Below, in pieces: positions 26,640-34,715 of a DNA stretch of 64,000 nucleotides (its first letter is position 1; every line of letters starts with the position of its first letter). The stretch lies in assembly GCA_019056805.1 (NCBI GenBank), contig DXJG01000009.1, positions 274,769 to 338,768 on the forward strand, given 5' to 3'. A program made the position numbers and the translations under genes. The notes beneath the pieces are model-generated. The model did not search any database and had not been told where the DNA came from. It saw only the letters and a program-made list of their open reading frames with translations. The DNA is from Candidatus Baldrarchaeota archaeon (GTDB lineage: Archaea; Asgardarchaeota; Baldrarchaeia; Baldrarchaeales; DXJG01).

Positions 26640-28187
26640 TTGAAGGTTATTTTAGTTGGGGTGGATGGCGCTACATCTTGGATTATCGAAGAGTTACTTT
26701 TCGGGCTTAGCGGTTTTAATAGGTTAGCAAAAGATGGAATTCTTTGTAATTTGAAAACTACTTTACCGCCTTTGAGTAGTTGTGCTTGGGCTAGTATTTA
26801 TACAGGTGTTAAGCCTAGTAGGCATGGTATGTTTGATTTTGTTGGTGTTGAGCACGATTATAACGTTAGAGGCTTAGGCTTTGTTAACGGTTTAAAATTT
26901 CCTGTTTTTTGGAGTTTGCTTGGAAAATTCGGGTTTAAAAGTGTTGTTGTGAATCCTCCAATGGTCTATCCAGCCTTTAAAGTTAATGGTGTTTTGGTTT
27001 CAGGTTGGCCTTCTCCTAGAGTATCTGTTTATCCTGATAGGTTTAGAAGAGTTTTGAAAGAAGTTGGATATAAGATTGATGTTGATGGTTTAGAAGGTCG
27101 TTTTAGGAAAGATCCAGATGCTACTGTTGACGATTTAGTTGAAACTGCTAAAACTCGTGGTGAGGCATGTTTAAGACTTGCTGAGGAGGTTGGAGACTGG
27201 AACTTGTTGTTTCCTGTTTTTACCGTTTGTGATCGGATTCAGCATTTTGCCTTGGGGCGTAAAGAATGGAAAAAATGGGTTTTAAAGGCTTATAGAGTTG
27301 TTGATGAATTTATTCAGCAAGCTTTGAATTTGTTAAAGGAAGAAGAAGGTCTGTTATTCGTTGTTTCTGATCATGGTTTTCAACCAATTAGAAAATCTTT
27401 TCTTATAAATTCTTGGCTTGTAAAAACGGGTTTCGCTAAATTGAGATATAGTCGTTTTCGTTCTTTAATTAGAGAATACATTGTTAATAATATTAATTTG
27501 AGAACTATTTATTGGGGAGCTTCCAACCGAAGACTCGCTACCCTAGTTGGAAAGATTGGTAGTTTGTTTTTGGGCGGGGCTCCTTTACATGGAAGGTTTA
27601 GTGTAAATGATTTCATTTTAAGGAAGACTTTAGCTTTTGCCTCTGGTACTATTAGTCCTACTACTTTCATTTGGATTAATGATGAAAGGTTTAAACAATT
27701 TGCTGTTGAAAAATCGAAGAAATCTGATATAAGAGAAAAAATTGTGGACGGTCTTTTTAAAGTTAAGGATCAGAGTGGTATAGCGATAGTTAGAGATGTT
27801 GTGGAGGTTGAAAATCTTTATACTGGTAATGGTAAAGGAGATATGGTTTCTCCTGATTTAATGGTTGTTGCTAACGACGGATATACTATTGATCCTTGGT
27901 ATGTTAGTTCAGGCTATGTGGTTAATCCTAGTGTTTATAGACATGGAGACCATAGTTTTGAAGGAGTTTTTGCCGCCTTAGGGCCATCTCTTAACGATAT
28001 GAAAAACTTTAACACTTGCGGCGTCGTTGATATAGCTCCCACGATTTTAAGTCTCTTTAAGATCCCTATTCCCTCTTGGATGAGCGGAGAACCCCTAACT
28101 AGAATTAACTCGCATTCTGAAGCAAATTTAAAGAATAGATTAAAGCTTAAAGCAAAAATTGTCGAGAAAAAACTTTATGGCTGCTAA
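26640..28187 (+). CDS. Alkaline-phosphatase-superfamily phosphodiesterase/nucleotidase-like enzyme
   Basis: About 515 residues. Metal-site motifs of the type I phosphodiesterase family: VILVGVDGATSW (Asp), nucleophile loop TLPPLSSCAWASIYTGVKPSRHGMF, TVCDRIQHFAL, VVSDHGFQPI and RHGDHSFEG. No signal peptide. TTG at 26640 is chosen since GGTGAG at 26630-26635 precedes it and the product then starts MKVILVGVDG like its relatives; ATG at 26628 is in frame. Immediately upstream of a ribbon-helix-helix gene, as happens in mirror form at 31.6-33.3 kb. Substrate unknown; phosphoglycan or nucleotide phosphodiesters are possible, as are sulfate esters. Confidence 0.85.
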   Translation: MKVILVGVDGATSWIIEELLFGLSGFNRLAKDGILCNLKTTLPPLSSCAWASIYTGVKPSRHGMFDFVGVEHDYNVRGLGFVNGLKFPVFWSLLGKFGFKSVVVNPPMVYPAFKVNGVLVSGWPSPRVSVYPDRFRRVLKEVGYKIDVDGLEGRFRKDPDATVDDLVETAKTRGEACLRLAEEVGDWNLLFPVFTVCDRIQHFALGRKEWKKWVLKAYRVVDEFIQQALNLLKEEEGLLFVVSDHGFQPIRKSFLINSWLVKTGFAKLRYSRFRSLIREYIVNNINLRTIYWGASNRRLATLVGKIGSLFLGGAPLHGRFSVNDFILRKTLAFASGTISPTTFIWINDERFKQFAVEKSKKSDIREKIVDGLFKVKDQSGIAIVRDVVEVENLYTGNGKGDMVSPDLMVVANDGYTIDPWYVSSGYVVNPSVYRHGDHSFEGVFAALGPSLNDMKNFNTCGVVDIAPTILSLFKIPIPSWMSGEPLTRINSHSEANLKNRLKLKAKIVEKKLYGC

Positions 28188-28264
28188 CCGAGAAACTTAT
28201 AATCCATTATACCTCACAATATTTCATGTAAATTTAGGAATTCAGGTTTGGGAGGTTGATTGTT

Positions 28265-28483
28265 TTGTCAGAAGATAAGGTCGCTGTTTATATCTCTAAA
28301 GATCTATATGAGGAAATTAAGAAACGTGTTGACTCAAGCGGTGGAGAATTCAAAAGCGTCGAAGAATACGTGGAATTTGTTTTGAGCGAGATCGTAAAGG
28401 AGGAAGAAGAGGAAGAATTTGAATATAGCCCCGAAGAAGAAGAAAAAATAAAGGAAAGGTTACGAGGACTAGGATACCTTTAA
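28265..28483 (+). CDS. Small ribbon-helix-helix protein with acidic tail
   Basis: About 72 residues. The N-terminal VAVYISKDLYEEIKKRV is a beta strand plus helix of the ribbon-helix-helix (CopG/MetJ) fold, followed by FKSVEEYVEFVLSEIV as the second helix. Then a run of glutamates and a C-terminal IKERLRGLGYL. TTG at 28265 is used because GGAGG (28251-28255) is 9 nt upstream; the earlier TTG at 28256 abuts it. The same layout and the RLRALGY-type end recur at 31600-31842 and 34793-34978. Probably a DNA-binding regulator of nearby phosphodiesterase/sulfate genes. Confidence 0.78.
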   Translation: MSEDKVAVYISKDLYEEIKKRVDSSGGEFKSVEEYVEFVLSEIVKEEEEEEFEYSPEEEEKIKERLRGLGYL

Positions 28484-28507
28484 CATAATAATCAAAATGA
28501 ACGTACA

Positions 28508-29029
28508 CTACACATATTTTAATTCTGTTAATTTTTCCAAAATTTTTTGAACACATTGCTCTGGTGTATCATTTTCCGTATCAACTATTACCTCTGGATT
28601 TTCAGGTTCCTCATATGGATCCGATATTCCTGTGAAGTTTTTTATTTCTCCTTGTATGGCTTTTTTGTAAAGGCCTTTTGGATCCCTTTGGATACATGTT
28701 TCCACAGAACATTTCACGTAAACTTCAATGAACTTTTCTATTATGCTTCTAGCATAGTCTCTCATTGCCCTATATGGTGAAACTAAACTTACAATAACTG
28801 CTACTCCGTGTTTAGCTAGCATTTTAGCTAAATATGCTACTCTTCTTCCATGTTTTAATCTGTCTTCCTTTGAAAAACCTAAGTCTTGACTTAAACCTTT
28901 TCTTAGCTCATCTCCATCAAGTACTTCAGTATCCCAACCAAGTTCTCTTAATTTTTCCTCAAGTTTTCTTGCAATAGTTGTTTTACCCGATGCTGGCAAT
29001 CCCGTTAACCAAACAACAAATCCCCTCAT
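28508..29029 (-). CDS. cysC: Adenylylsulfate (APS) kinase
   Basis: About 173 residues, standard for CysC. Phosphorylates APS to PAPS with ATP. Seen: P-loop GLPASGKTT, VLDGDELRKGLSQDLGFS, VSPYRAMRDYAR and the conserved DPKGLYKKAIQGEIKNFTGI...YEEPENPEV. ATG at 29029 is one base after the stop of the phosphodiesterase-like gene; GAGGGTG in that gene's end serves as ribosome site. Last gene of the RHH-sat-phosphodiesterase-cysC operon. No PAPS reductase or sulfotransferase is visible, so PAPS use must be encoded elsewhere or by an unrecognised enzyme. Confidence 0.93.
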   Translation of the reverse strand: MRGFVVWLTGLPASGKTTIARKLEEKLRELGWDTEVLDGDELRKGLSQDLGFSKEDRLKHGRRVAYLAKMLAKHGVAVIVSLVSPYRAMRDYARSIIEKFIEVYVKCSVETCIQRDPKGLYKKAIQGEIKNFTGISDPYEEPENPEVIVDTENDTPEQCVQKILEKLTELKYV

Positions 29030-29030
29030 T

Positions 29031-30416
29031 CTATACACCCTCTACTACCTTTCCCTCCATATCTCCTGGTGGTTCTATCTCTAAAAGTCTTAGAATTGTA
29101 GGAGCTACGTCAAGTATATCTATATCTATTTTCTTCCCACCAAAATTTTGGTTTGGATCATAAATTATGTGTATTCCGTATTGACTATGTACAGCATCAT
29201 CTGGTCCAGTGTCATTCTCCGGTAAATAAACTGTATTGTGTCCTATTGTTCCTGCCGACCTCCAATATAAGTCGTCAAAGAAAACCATGAGATCCGGCGG
29301 TTCACCATTTATTTCTGGGTAATATTCCTCAGGTTTTATTACCTTTGTTTCTAGTTTTTCACCACTAGGTCCACGTATATTCTCTATTTTTTCTGCTAGT
29401 TCATCTCTTACATCTTCGTACTCCTCAGGTTTTATTATTCCTTGTGGCTCTCTACCTTCTACATTTAGGAAGATTCTTGCGTAATAGCCTCCCCATCCCC
29501 ATGCTATGGTTTTTTTCCAATCTACTTCTGCTTTCTCCAGCCGTATTTTTTGTTCAGGGTATTTCTTTAGGGTTAGGTAGCCTTCTTTTATTAGCCACTC
29601 ATTTATACATAGTGCCCCTTTCATTCTCTTTGCTCCATGATCGGAAACAACAACAATCTTCGTGTTTTTTGGAATTATTTTTAGAAGCTCTTCAATTTGC
29701 TGATCTAGGCATTTATAGTAGTTCAAGATTGCATCGCTATATTTGCTATGTGGTTCGTATAAATGGTGTTCTGGGTCAAAGAATTTCCAAAAGGCATGTT
29801 GAACACGATCCAACCCTATTTCTACAAACATGAAAAAGTCCCATTTCTTATTTTTAAGCAAGTACTTTATTAATTTGAAGCGTTTTTCTGTCATCTCGTA
29901 TAGTCCTTTTAATAATTTGTCTCTTTCCTCTGTTCTAAACGGTATGTCAAAAATATAGTTTCCTACTACTTTTTCGATTTCTTCTTTAAGTTCTGGAGGA
30001 TATGTGTATTGTTTCGCATTCGTAGGGGTAATGAAGCAGGATATAAGGTAACCGTTGAGAGGCTTCGGTGGATAGGTTGGTGGTACTCCAATAACTATGG
30101 ATCTTTTACCCTTTTCGCTAAGTATGTTCCATACGGTTTTTTCTTTGATTTTTTGGTAGTTAGCTATCCATATATCCGTGTATGAATAGTTTTTGCGATG
30201 TCTAAACCCATATATCCCTAGTTTTCCAGGGTTTTTGCTTGTTGACATTACCATCCAAGCTGGAATCGTAATCGGTGGAACACAACTTTTCATTTTTCCA
30301 TATATTCCATTCTCTACAAGGCTTTTGATGTTTGGTAGTTCATCTAGAAACGCATCAAAAAGTAGTTCAGGTGGCGCTGCGTCTAAACCAATAACTAAAA
30401 CTTTTGGTTCACTCAT
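29031..30416 (-). CDS. Alkaline-phosphatase-superfamily phosphodiesterase-like enzyme (sulfate operon)
   Basis: 461 residues. Motifs: VLVIGLDAAPPELL, nucleophile loop VPPITIPAWMVMSTSKNPGKLGIYGF, EIGLDRVQHAFW, VVSDHGAKRM and AVHSQYG. The loop has Thr at the nucleophile position and S-K-N where most relatives have T-G-x. It sits between sat and cysC in one operon (16-nt and 1-nt spacers), so a direct link to APS/PAPS metabolism is probable: it might remove 3',5'-ADP or hydrolyse APS/PAPS-type anhydrides, or pyrophosphate; this is inference. No signal peptide is seen, so it acts in the cytoplasm. Confidence 0.85.
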   Translation of the reverse strand: MSEPKVLVIGLDAAPPELLFDAFLDELPNIKSLVENGIYGKMKSCVPPITIPAWMVMSTSKNPGKLGIYGFRHRKNYSYTDIWIANYQKIKEKTVWNILSEKGKRSIVIGVPPTYPPKPLNGYLISCFITPTNAKQYTYPPELKEEIEKVVGNYIFDIPFRTEERDKLLKGLYEMTEKRFKLIKYLLKNKKWDFFMFVEIGLDRVQHAFWKFFDPEHHLYEPHSKYSDAILNYYKCLDQQIEELLKIIPKNTKIVVVSDHGAKRMKGALCINEWLIKEGYLTLKKYPEQKIRLEKAEVDWKKTIAWGWGGYYARIFLNVEGREPQGIIKPEEYEDVRDELAEKIENIRGPSGEKLETKVIKPEEYYPEINGEPPDLMVFFDDLYWRSAGTIGHNTVYLPENDTGPDDAVHSQYGIHIIYDPNQNFGGKKIDIDILDVAPTILRLLEIEPPGDMEGKVVEGV

Positions 30417-30431
30417 TACATTCGCCTTCTG

Positions 30432-31583
30432 TTACTCAACAAATGGATTTTTCCATTTTAAAATTATTTCTGATATTTCTGGCCTCATTATTTCTTTTGG
30501 TGGTTTTTTGCCTTGTTGTAAGAGCTTTCTTATCACCGTCCCGCTAAATCTTACACGGTATTCTTCTGGGTGTGGACATGTTTTTTCATTCGCCATACCG
30601 CCACATTTTTTACATATGAAGAATTCTTTGAAAAATATGGGAATTATTCCTAAGTCTGGGAATTCATCAAATATTTCTTGGGCAGCATATGGTGGGTAAA
30701 AGTTTCCCACTCCTGCATGATCTCTTCCTACTATGAAATGAGTGCATCCAAAGTTTTTCCTTACAATAGCATGAAATATTGCTTCTCTAGGCCCTGCATA
30801 CCTCATTTCTGTTCGTAGTATTGCTAAAACTGCTCTATCTTTAAGATAATAATGTTTTATTAGTTCTTCGTAAGCTGCTAGAATTACCTCATCTTTGAAA
30901 TCTCCCTTCTTTTTTCTCCCTATTACCGGATTTATGAATAGTCCATCCGTGAATGTTAGGGCAGTTTTTTGTACATATTCGTGTCCTGTATGTGGAGCAT
31001 TTCTTGTTTGGAACCCTACTATTGTTCTCCATCCTCTTTCCTTGAAAAGTAGTCTCGTTTCCACAGGCCATAATGTATATTTATAGTATGGATTTGCTGA
31101 ATGGTCTATTAGGTCTATTTTTCCTCCTAGAAGTTTTTCTTTCATTCCATATGTTTTTGCTACTCCTGGATGCGCTGGGTCTTTTATCCCAAACACTTTT
31201 TCTACATGTTTTTCTTTATCGTAATCATATACTTCCTCCACATGTAGTATGGCTATGAGCTTTTCTTCTTCAAGGCAAATTATTGTTATGTTATCGCCCT
31301 CTTTTACTGTTTTTATCTCTTCTTCGTCAACATCTATCACTATGGGTATTGTCCAAGGAAGATCGTTAGATAGTCTCATATTTTCCAATACATTCAAGTA
31401 ATCTTCTTGTATCATTGGGCCCTCTAGTGGACTGAAGACGCCATGAGCAATGTTTTCTATATCTTTGATGTATTCGCTTGGTAATTTTATTTTTGGTAGT
31501 TCTAGTGCTTCTTTCAATCTTCTATCTCTTTCCTTGCCTTTTAACACTCTATTTATGAGTCTCCCTCCGTGTGGCGGTGGCAT
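30432..31583 (-). CDS. sat: Sulfate adenylyltransferase (ATP sulfurylase)
   Basis: About 383 residues, the archaeal/bacterial monomer size. Makes APS from ATP and sulfate. Seen: N-terminal PPPHGGRLINRV, the QTRNAPHTGHEYVQ box, IGRKKKGDF, GRDHAGVGNFYPPYAAQEIF, and a zinc-type pair CKKCGGM...CPHPEEY followed by FSGTVIRKLLQQG. ATG at 31583 fits AAGGAGT about 9 nt upstream; the ATG at 31592 is too close to it. Second gene after the RHH regulator. Confidence 0.94.
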   Translation of the reverse strand: MPPPHGGRLINRVLKGKERDRRLKEALELPKIKLPSEYIKDIENIAHGVFSPLEGPMIQEDYLNVLENMRLSNDLPWTIPIVIDVDEEEIKTVKEGDNITIICLEEEKLIAILHVEEVYDYDKEKHVEKVFGIKDPAHPGVAKTYGMKEKLLGGKIDLIDHSANPYYKYTLWPVETRLLFKERGWRTIVGFQTRNAPHTGHEYVQKTALTFTDGLFINPVIGRKKKGDFKDEVILAAYEELIKHYYLKDRAVLAILRTEMRYAGPREAIFHAIVRKNFGCTHFIVGRDHAGVGNFYPPYAAQEIFDEFPDLGIIPIFFKEFFICKKCGGMANEKTCPHPEEYRVRFSGTVIRKLLQQGKKPPKEIMRPEISEIILKWKNPFVE

Positions 31584-31599
31584 TTTCGTCATACTCCTT

Positions 31600-31842
31600 T
31601 TAATCTATGTAACCAAGAGCTCTTAGTCTTTCTTTTATTTCTTCCTCCTCTTCCTCCGAAAATACTTCTTTCTCTTCTTCCAGTTTTGCAAGGTATTCTC
31701 TTATTATGTGGGTTACCAAGCTTGAAACCGAAGAAAACTCTGTTTCCTTGACTTTTTCTTCAAGTTTTTTATATAGAGATGTTGGTATTAGAATTGAGGT
31801 GAAATTTTTGCTTTTTGTTTTTTCTTCGGTCAATTTCATCAT
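31600..31842 (-). CDS. Small ribbon-helix-helix protein with acidic tail, likely operon regulator
   Basis: 80 residues. FTSILIPTSLYKKLEEKVKET is the strand-helix part of a ribbon-helix-helix fold, VSSLVTHIIREYLAKLEEE the second helix, and then a glutamate-rich segment and the end IKERLRALGYID. First gene of the operon with sat, a phosphodiesterase and cysC. Two 16-nt palindrome-type sites lie directly upstream of its TATA box (31886-31923), which fits self-regulation by an RHH dimer of dimers. The ATG pair at 31842/31839 leaves the exact start open. Confidence 0.83.
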   Translation of the reverse strand: MMKLTEEKTKSKNFTSILIPTSLYKKLEEKVKETEFSSVSSLVTHIIREYLAKLEEEKEVFSEEEEEEIKERLRALGYID

Positions 31843-31875
31843 CCTTTATTTTTGTAGTGGATTTACAAAACGACC

Positions 31876-31882
31876 ATATAAA
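31876..31882 (-). promoter_or_regulatory. TATA box of the sulfate-activation operon
   Basis: TTTATAT on the minus strand, about 35-40 nt before the start of the ribbon-helix-helix gene. It lies 3 nt from the nearer operator copy, so a protein bound there could block or aid TBP/TFB. Confidence 0.5.
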
Positions 31883-31885
31883 CCT

Positions 31886-31923
31886 CACGGTTATATACAT
31901 GAAAATTCACGTATATATACGTG
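31886..31923. promoter_or_regulatory. Tandem palindromic operator
   Basis: CACGTATATATACGTG at 31908-31923 is a perfect 16-nt palindrome. CACGGTTATATACATG at 31886-31901 matches it at 13 of 16 positions. Their starts are 22 bp apart, near two helical turns. Placement just upstream of the TATA box of the RHH-sat operon makes it the likely binding site of the RHH protein. Confidence 0.68.
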
Positions 31924-31928
31924 ATGGA

Positions 31929-33302
31929 TTAAGAAGTAAAAATCTGTTGAATAGGTTTCCCATCCATATAATTTGGTATTGGAACTTGTAATATCTTTAA
32001 TATTGTTGGCGTCAAGTCGTAAAGATTAGCTTCAACTTCTAAGCCTTCAGGAATACCGTGTCCTAGTATAGCTAATATTCCTGGTACGTCTCTTGGATCA
32101 TGTGTTCCATCATGTCCTCCATTCCACTTTTCAGACTTTACAATACATTTTTGAGTTTTATATTCCTTTGATTTGCCTCTACTTGCCTGCCAACCTGAAT
32201 TAAAAAGTATTATTAGATCTGGGGCCTCCTCTACATAAGGCCCCCAATATACGTCTCGTGTAGCCACATACTTCACTACTTTTTGCCCATCTACCTCTAT
32301 CTTCTCTAAATTTTTCTTAATTTTTTGCAGAATCTCTCCGTATTCTTCAGGTTTTATTTTCCCTTGCGGTTCTCTCCCCTTCAAATTTAACCATACATCT
32401 CCATACTCATACGCAACCGCCACACTACCTTCAACATCTATTTCTCCCTTAACATCTCCCTTTAGGAAACCTTGTTTATGTAGTAAGCAATTAACTAATA
32501 CCTCACTATGCACCGGACAGAAACCGTGATCAGAAAGCAAAATAAACAAAGTTTCCTCAAGATCTATATTCTCCAGAAACCTAGAAATAATTACATCCAT
32601 TTTTTGATAATATCTCTTAACTTTCTCTGTAAACTCATTCTTCTCATATTCTGGATGTCTTTCATCCACATATTTCCAGAAAAAGTGCTGTATACGATCT
32701 GTACCCATAAACACCGTTATAAAAAAATCCCATTCTTCTTCCTCAAGTAAAAATAAGCTTATATCCATTTGTATATCAGTTATTTCATCTACTCTTTCAA
32801 AAAACTTGTCCGGTTCCTCCTTAACCCTTTCGAGTAGCTTTATTTCCACATCACCTTTAAACTGTTTAATTCCGAATTTGCCTTGTAATTTTTCTTTTAT
32901 TTTGGTTGGATACGGTATCCCTTCATTTTTTGCTAGAAATCCTGGTATTATGAATCCGTTTAACTCTTCTGTTCTTGCCATGGGGACATTTATTACACCC
33001 ACTTTTTTGTCATGTTCACTTAATATTTTCCATAGAGTTTTTGTTTTTATTTTATCAGGAGTATTCACTTTTCTTTTGTATGTCCCCTTTTCTCTTGTCA
33101 TAAAGCTGAATATTCCATGCTTCCCCGGGTTTACTCCCGTCATAAAAGTTGTCCATGCCACCGGAGTTTGTGCTGGTAACGGCGGTATCGTTCTACCCAT
33201 TATCCCCTGCTTTTTTATTTTTCTTAGAGCTGGCAGCGTCTCTATCCATTTTTCTACCAATATAGGTGACAAACCATCTGAGCCAATTACTAAGACCCTC
33301 AT
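31929..33302 (-). CDS. Alkaline-phosphatase-superfamily phosphodiesterase-like enzyme
   Basis: 457 residues. MRVLVIGSDGLSPIL holds the first metal Asp, AQTPVAWTTFMTGVNPGKHGIFSF the nucleophile Thr, GTDRIQHFFW, LLSDHGFCPV and DGTHDPRDVPG the remaining metal ligands. Central and C-terminal parts (LKGREPQGKIKPEEY) closely match the enzyme at 29031-30416, so the two are paralogues. Ends just upstream of the tandem operator of the RHH-sat operon on the same strand, so it may be the first gene of a longer cluster. No signal peptide. Confidence 0.86.
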   Translation of the reverse strand: MRVLVIGSDGLSPILVEKWIETLPALRKIKKQGIMGRTIPPLPAQTPVAWTTFMTGVNPGKHGIFSFMTREKGTYKRKVNTPDKIKTKTLWKILSEHDKKVGVINVPMARTEELNGFIIPGFLAKNEGIPYPTKIKEKLQGKFGIKQFKGDVEIKLLERVKEEPDKFFERVDEITDIQMDISLFLLEEEEWDFFITVFMGTDRIQHFFWKYVDERHPEYEKNEFTEKVKRYYQKMDVIISRFLENIDLEETLFILLSDHGFCPVHSEVLVNCLLHKQGFLKGDVKGEIDVEGSVAVAYEYGDVWLNLKGREPQGKIKPEEYGEILQKIKKNLEKIEVDGQKVVKYVATRDVYWGPYVEEAPDLIILFNSGWQASRGKSKEYKTQKCIVKSEKWNGGHDGTHDPRDVPGILAILGHGIPEGLEVEANLYDLTPTILKILQVPIPNYMDGKPIQQIFTS

Positions 33303-33362
33303 TTTCCAACTCCCTTAAATGATCAAGTACAACCCACGCTTAGGGCGAAACAATTAAATATA

Positions 33363-34382
33363 TCAAACTGCAGCTTTCTGTATCTTTTTAAGTCCTCTCA
33401 TGGCTACTATGTATGCTGATGTTGTATGAACGTCTAGTCCCAAATCTCCCGCTATTATCTTAGCACTTATTGATGAGTATGCTGGATTAACCTTTATTAA
33501 CTCTCCTTCAACCTTGGGGACTAAAACCTCCATCTGTTGTGTAAACTCCCTTAAAGCCATCTTTGAAATCTTCCTCTTAGCAGTCTTATTACCTTTAGGT
33601 TTTGGTTTAGACAATCTTTCAATAACATAGTATTTTACGCCGTGCTCTCTAGCATACTTCACAAGCTTAGTAAGGGATTCTCTCCTTAAAGAAACCGCCT
33701 TCTCCCTTGGAAATCCATGAGATGTAATCTCCATAAAATGCTCGTTTCTAACGTCTCTCATAATTCCCTGTCTATCAATTATCACCATATTTATCCTATC
33801 TGGGTTAAAGTCAAAGCCGGCAATATGTTCAGTAATCTTCGTCTTTGATTCTTTCCTCATATATTTAACGTAGAGTTCTAGTGGAATATTTATGTAGAGG
33901 ATTAATTTACTGTCTTTTGTACATATACCCGCTCCATAAGATATGTTGGAATTCGTCAATTCTTGAATTATCGGTATGTGTTTCCTTCCAAACTTTACTT
34001 TAGCTTTTAACCATCTATGTTTCCCAGTAGCTGAAGGTATTTTAATTAGCACGATTTCAGTCGACATTAACCTTATGTTTCTATTACCTTTCTCAGCTTT
34101 AACACCAACCGAATATAATTGTGGTTTCTTAAGTTTGAGATACGGTTGCTCACTATACAGTTTTGCCCTTATGTATGCTGAACGCGAGTACCATTTATTG
34201 TTAAGTATTCTTGACGTTAACAGCTTGATTATTTTGTTTTCTTTTAATCCTTTCTTCAACAGTGAATGAGCATAGTCAACAGCATCTTTAAAGTTCCTCA
34301 TAACGTATAGTAAAAAGGCTTTATCCTCTGCTGAGCTGAGAACGAGCTTTCCCTTAATTGTAGGTCTCACTTCTTTTCCCAC
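33363..34382 (-). CDS. TnpB-like RuvC protein lacking the zinc finger
   Basis: 339 residues. RuvC-type carboxylates can be placed at D191 (IAGFDFNPDRIN), E255 (YYVIERLSKP) and D317 (LGLDVHTTSAYIVA). The usual CxxC...CxxC zinc finger between motifs II and III is missing: VNPAYSSISAKIIAGDLGLD runs straight on. Compared with TnpB of 391-400 residues it is shorter. It could be a degraded or repurposed IS605 OrfB, or an archaeal subfamily without the finger. GTG start lies inside the end of the AbrB-like gene (16-nt overlap). In canonical TnpB this domain is an RNA-guided DNA nuclease; activity here is unproven. Confidence 0.75.
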   Translation of the reverse strand: MGKEVRPTIKGKLVLSSAEDKAFLLYVMRNFKDAVDYAHSLLKKGLKENKIIKLLTSRILNNKWYSRSAYIRAKLYSEQPYLKLKKPQLYSVGVKAEKGNRNIRLMSTEIVLIKIPSATGKHRWLKAKVKFGRKHIPIIQELTNSNISYGAGICTKDSKLILYINIPLELYVKYMRKESKTKITEHIAGFDFNPDRINMVIIDRQGIMRDVRNEHFMEITSHGFPREKAVSLRRESLTKLVKYAREHGVKYYVIERLSKPKPKGNKTAKRKISKMALREFTQQMEVLVPKVEGELIKVNPAYSSISAKIIAGDLGLDVHTTSAYIVAMRGLKKIQKAAV

Positions 34383-34525
34383 TTCTCGACCACCATCCTA
34401 CCATTCTTCTCATCATAGTAAACTACGAGCTTATCCTTTGGTTTAAGATCCCACTTCTCGGCAATCTCCTTAGGTATGGTCATCTTCATTTTGGGTAAAA
34501 CCCTATATACCCCTATTAACTCCAT
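34367..34525 (-). CDS. SpoVT/AbrB-type small DNA-binding protein
   Basis: 52 residues, found by reading the sequence. KMKMTIPKEIAEKWDLKPKDKLVVYYDEKNG fits the swapped-hairpin AbrB/MazE domain: TIPKEIAEKW and the D(K/R)LVVY end are the hallmark parts. Its stop overlaps the start of the TnpB-like gene by 16 nt, so the two are translationally coupled. Homologous tiny frames overlap both other TnpB genes (35764-35879 and 63048-63188). Could be a transcriptional repressor of its own element or an antitoxin-like partner. Confidence 0.72.
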   Translation of the reverse strand: MELIGVYRVLPKMKMTIPKEIAEKWDLKPKDKLVVYYDEKNGRMVVEKWEKK

Positions 34526-34580
34526 GGTATCACCAGAAATATTTATAAACCACTGAGTATATAAAAATTTTTAAGCATCG

Positions 34581-34715
34581 ACCCCTATGAAGAAGGCGAG
34601 GGGGATGAGCACAGATGAACCCAGATTCGATGATGGGAGTGCTGAATTAGCGTGTAGGTGCTCCTTCAGTCGGGTCTGGGCGACTCACACCCGTGATGAG
34701 ACACTCTGTGTCAAA
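34581..34715 (+). ncRNA. GC-rich structured island, candidate ncRNA or element remnant
   Basis: Clearly more GC-rich than its surroundings. It begins with the CCCCT...AGGGG hairpin followed by GGATGA, and contains GAGCAC (34607-34612) able to pair with GTGCTC (34658-34663), CCCAGA (34620-34625) with TCTGGG (34675-34680), which would make a pseudoknot, and the terminal hairpin GACACTCTGTGTC (34700-34712). A TATA-like ATATAAAAATTTTTAAG lies just upstream. In AT-rich thermophiles such islands often are structured RNAs. A 39-codon frame from ATG 34605 also fits but resembles nothing known. It may instead be a second solo element end. Confidence 0.45.

Larger units (their letters stand above)
33333..34605 (-). 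mobile_element. IS605-type element with AbrB-like and zinc-finger-less TnpB-like genes
   Basis: Proposed unit carrying the two genes below. At its upstream side, CCCCT (34582-34586) and AGGGG (34599-34603) form a hairpin about 60 nt before the AbrB-like start, as in the 35.7 kb element. At the downstream side, the minus strand has GCCC-TAAGCGT-GGG (about 33333-33346), resembling the right-end hairpin GCCC...GGGC of the solo element at 1.9-2.1 kb. No tnpA is present. The limits are estimates, and target-site features were not resolved. Confidence 0.5.

Noticed and set aside
28213..28240. CACAATATTTCATG upstream of the RHH gene at 28265 as a second operator
   Set aside because: Only 14 nt and few matches to the 16-nt palindrome at 31908; not convincing.
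34606..34700. C/D box sRNA in the GC-rich island
   Set aside because: GTGATGA and CTGA-like boxes occur but not with correct order and spacing for a C/D-C'/D' guide RNA.
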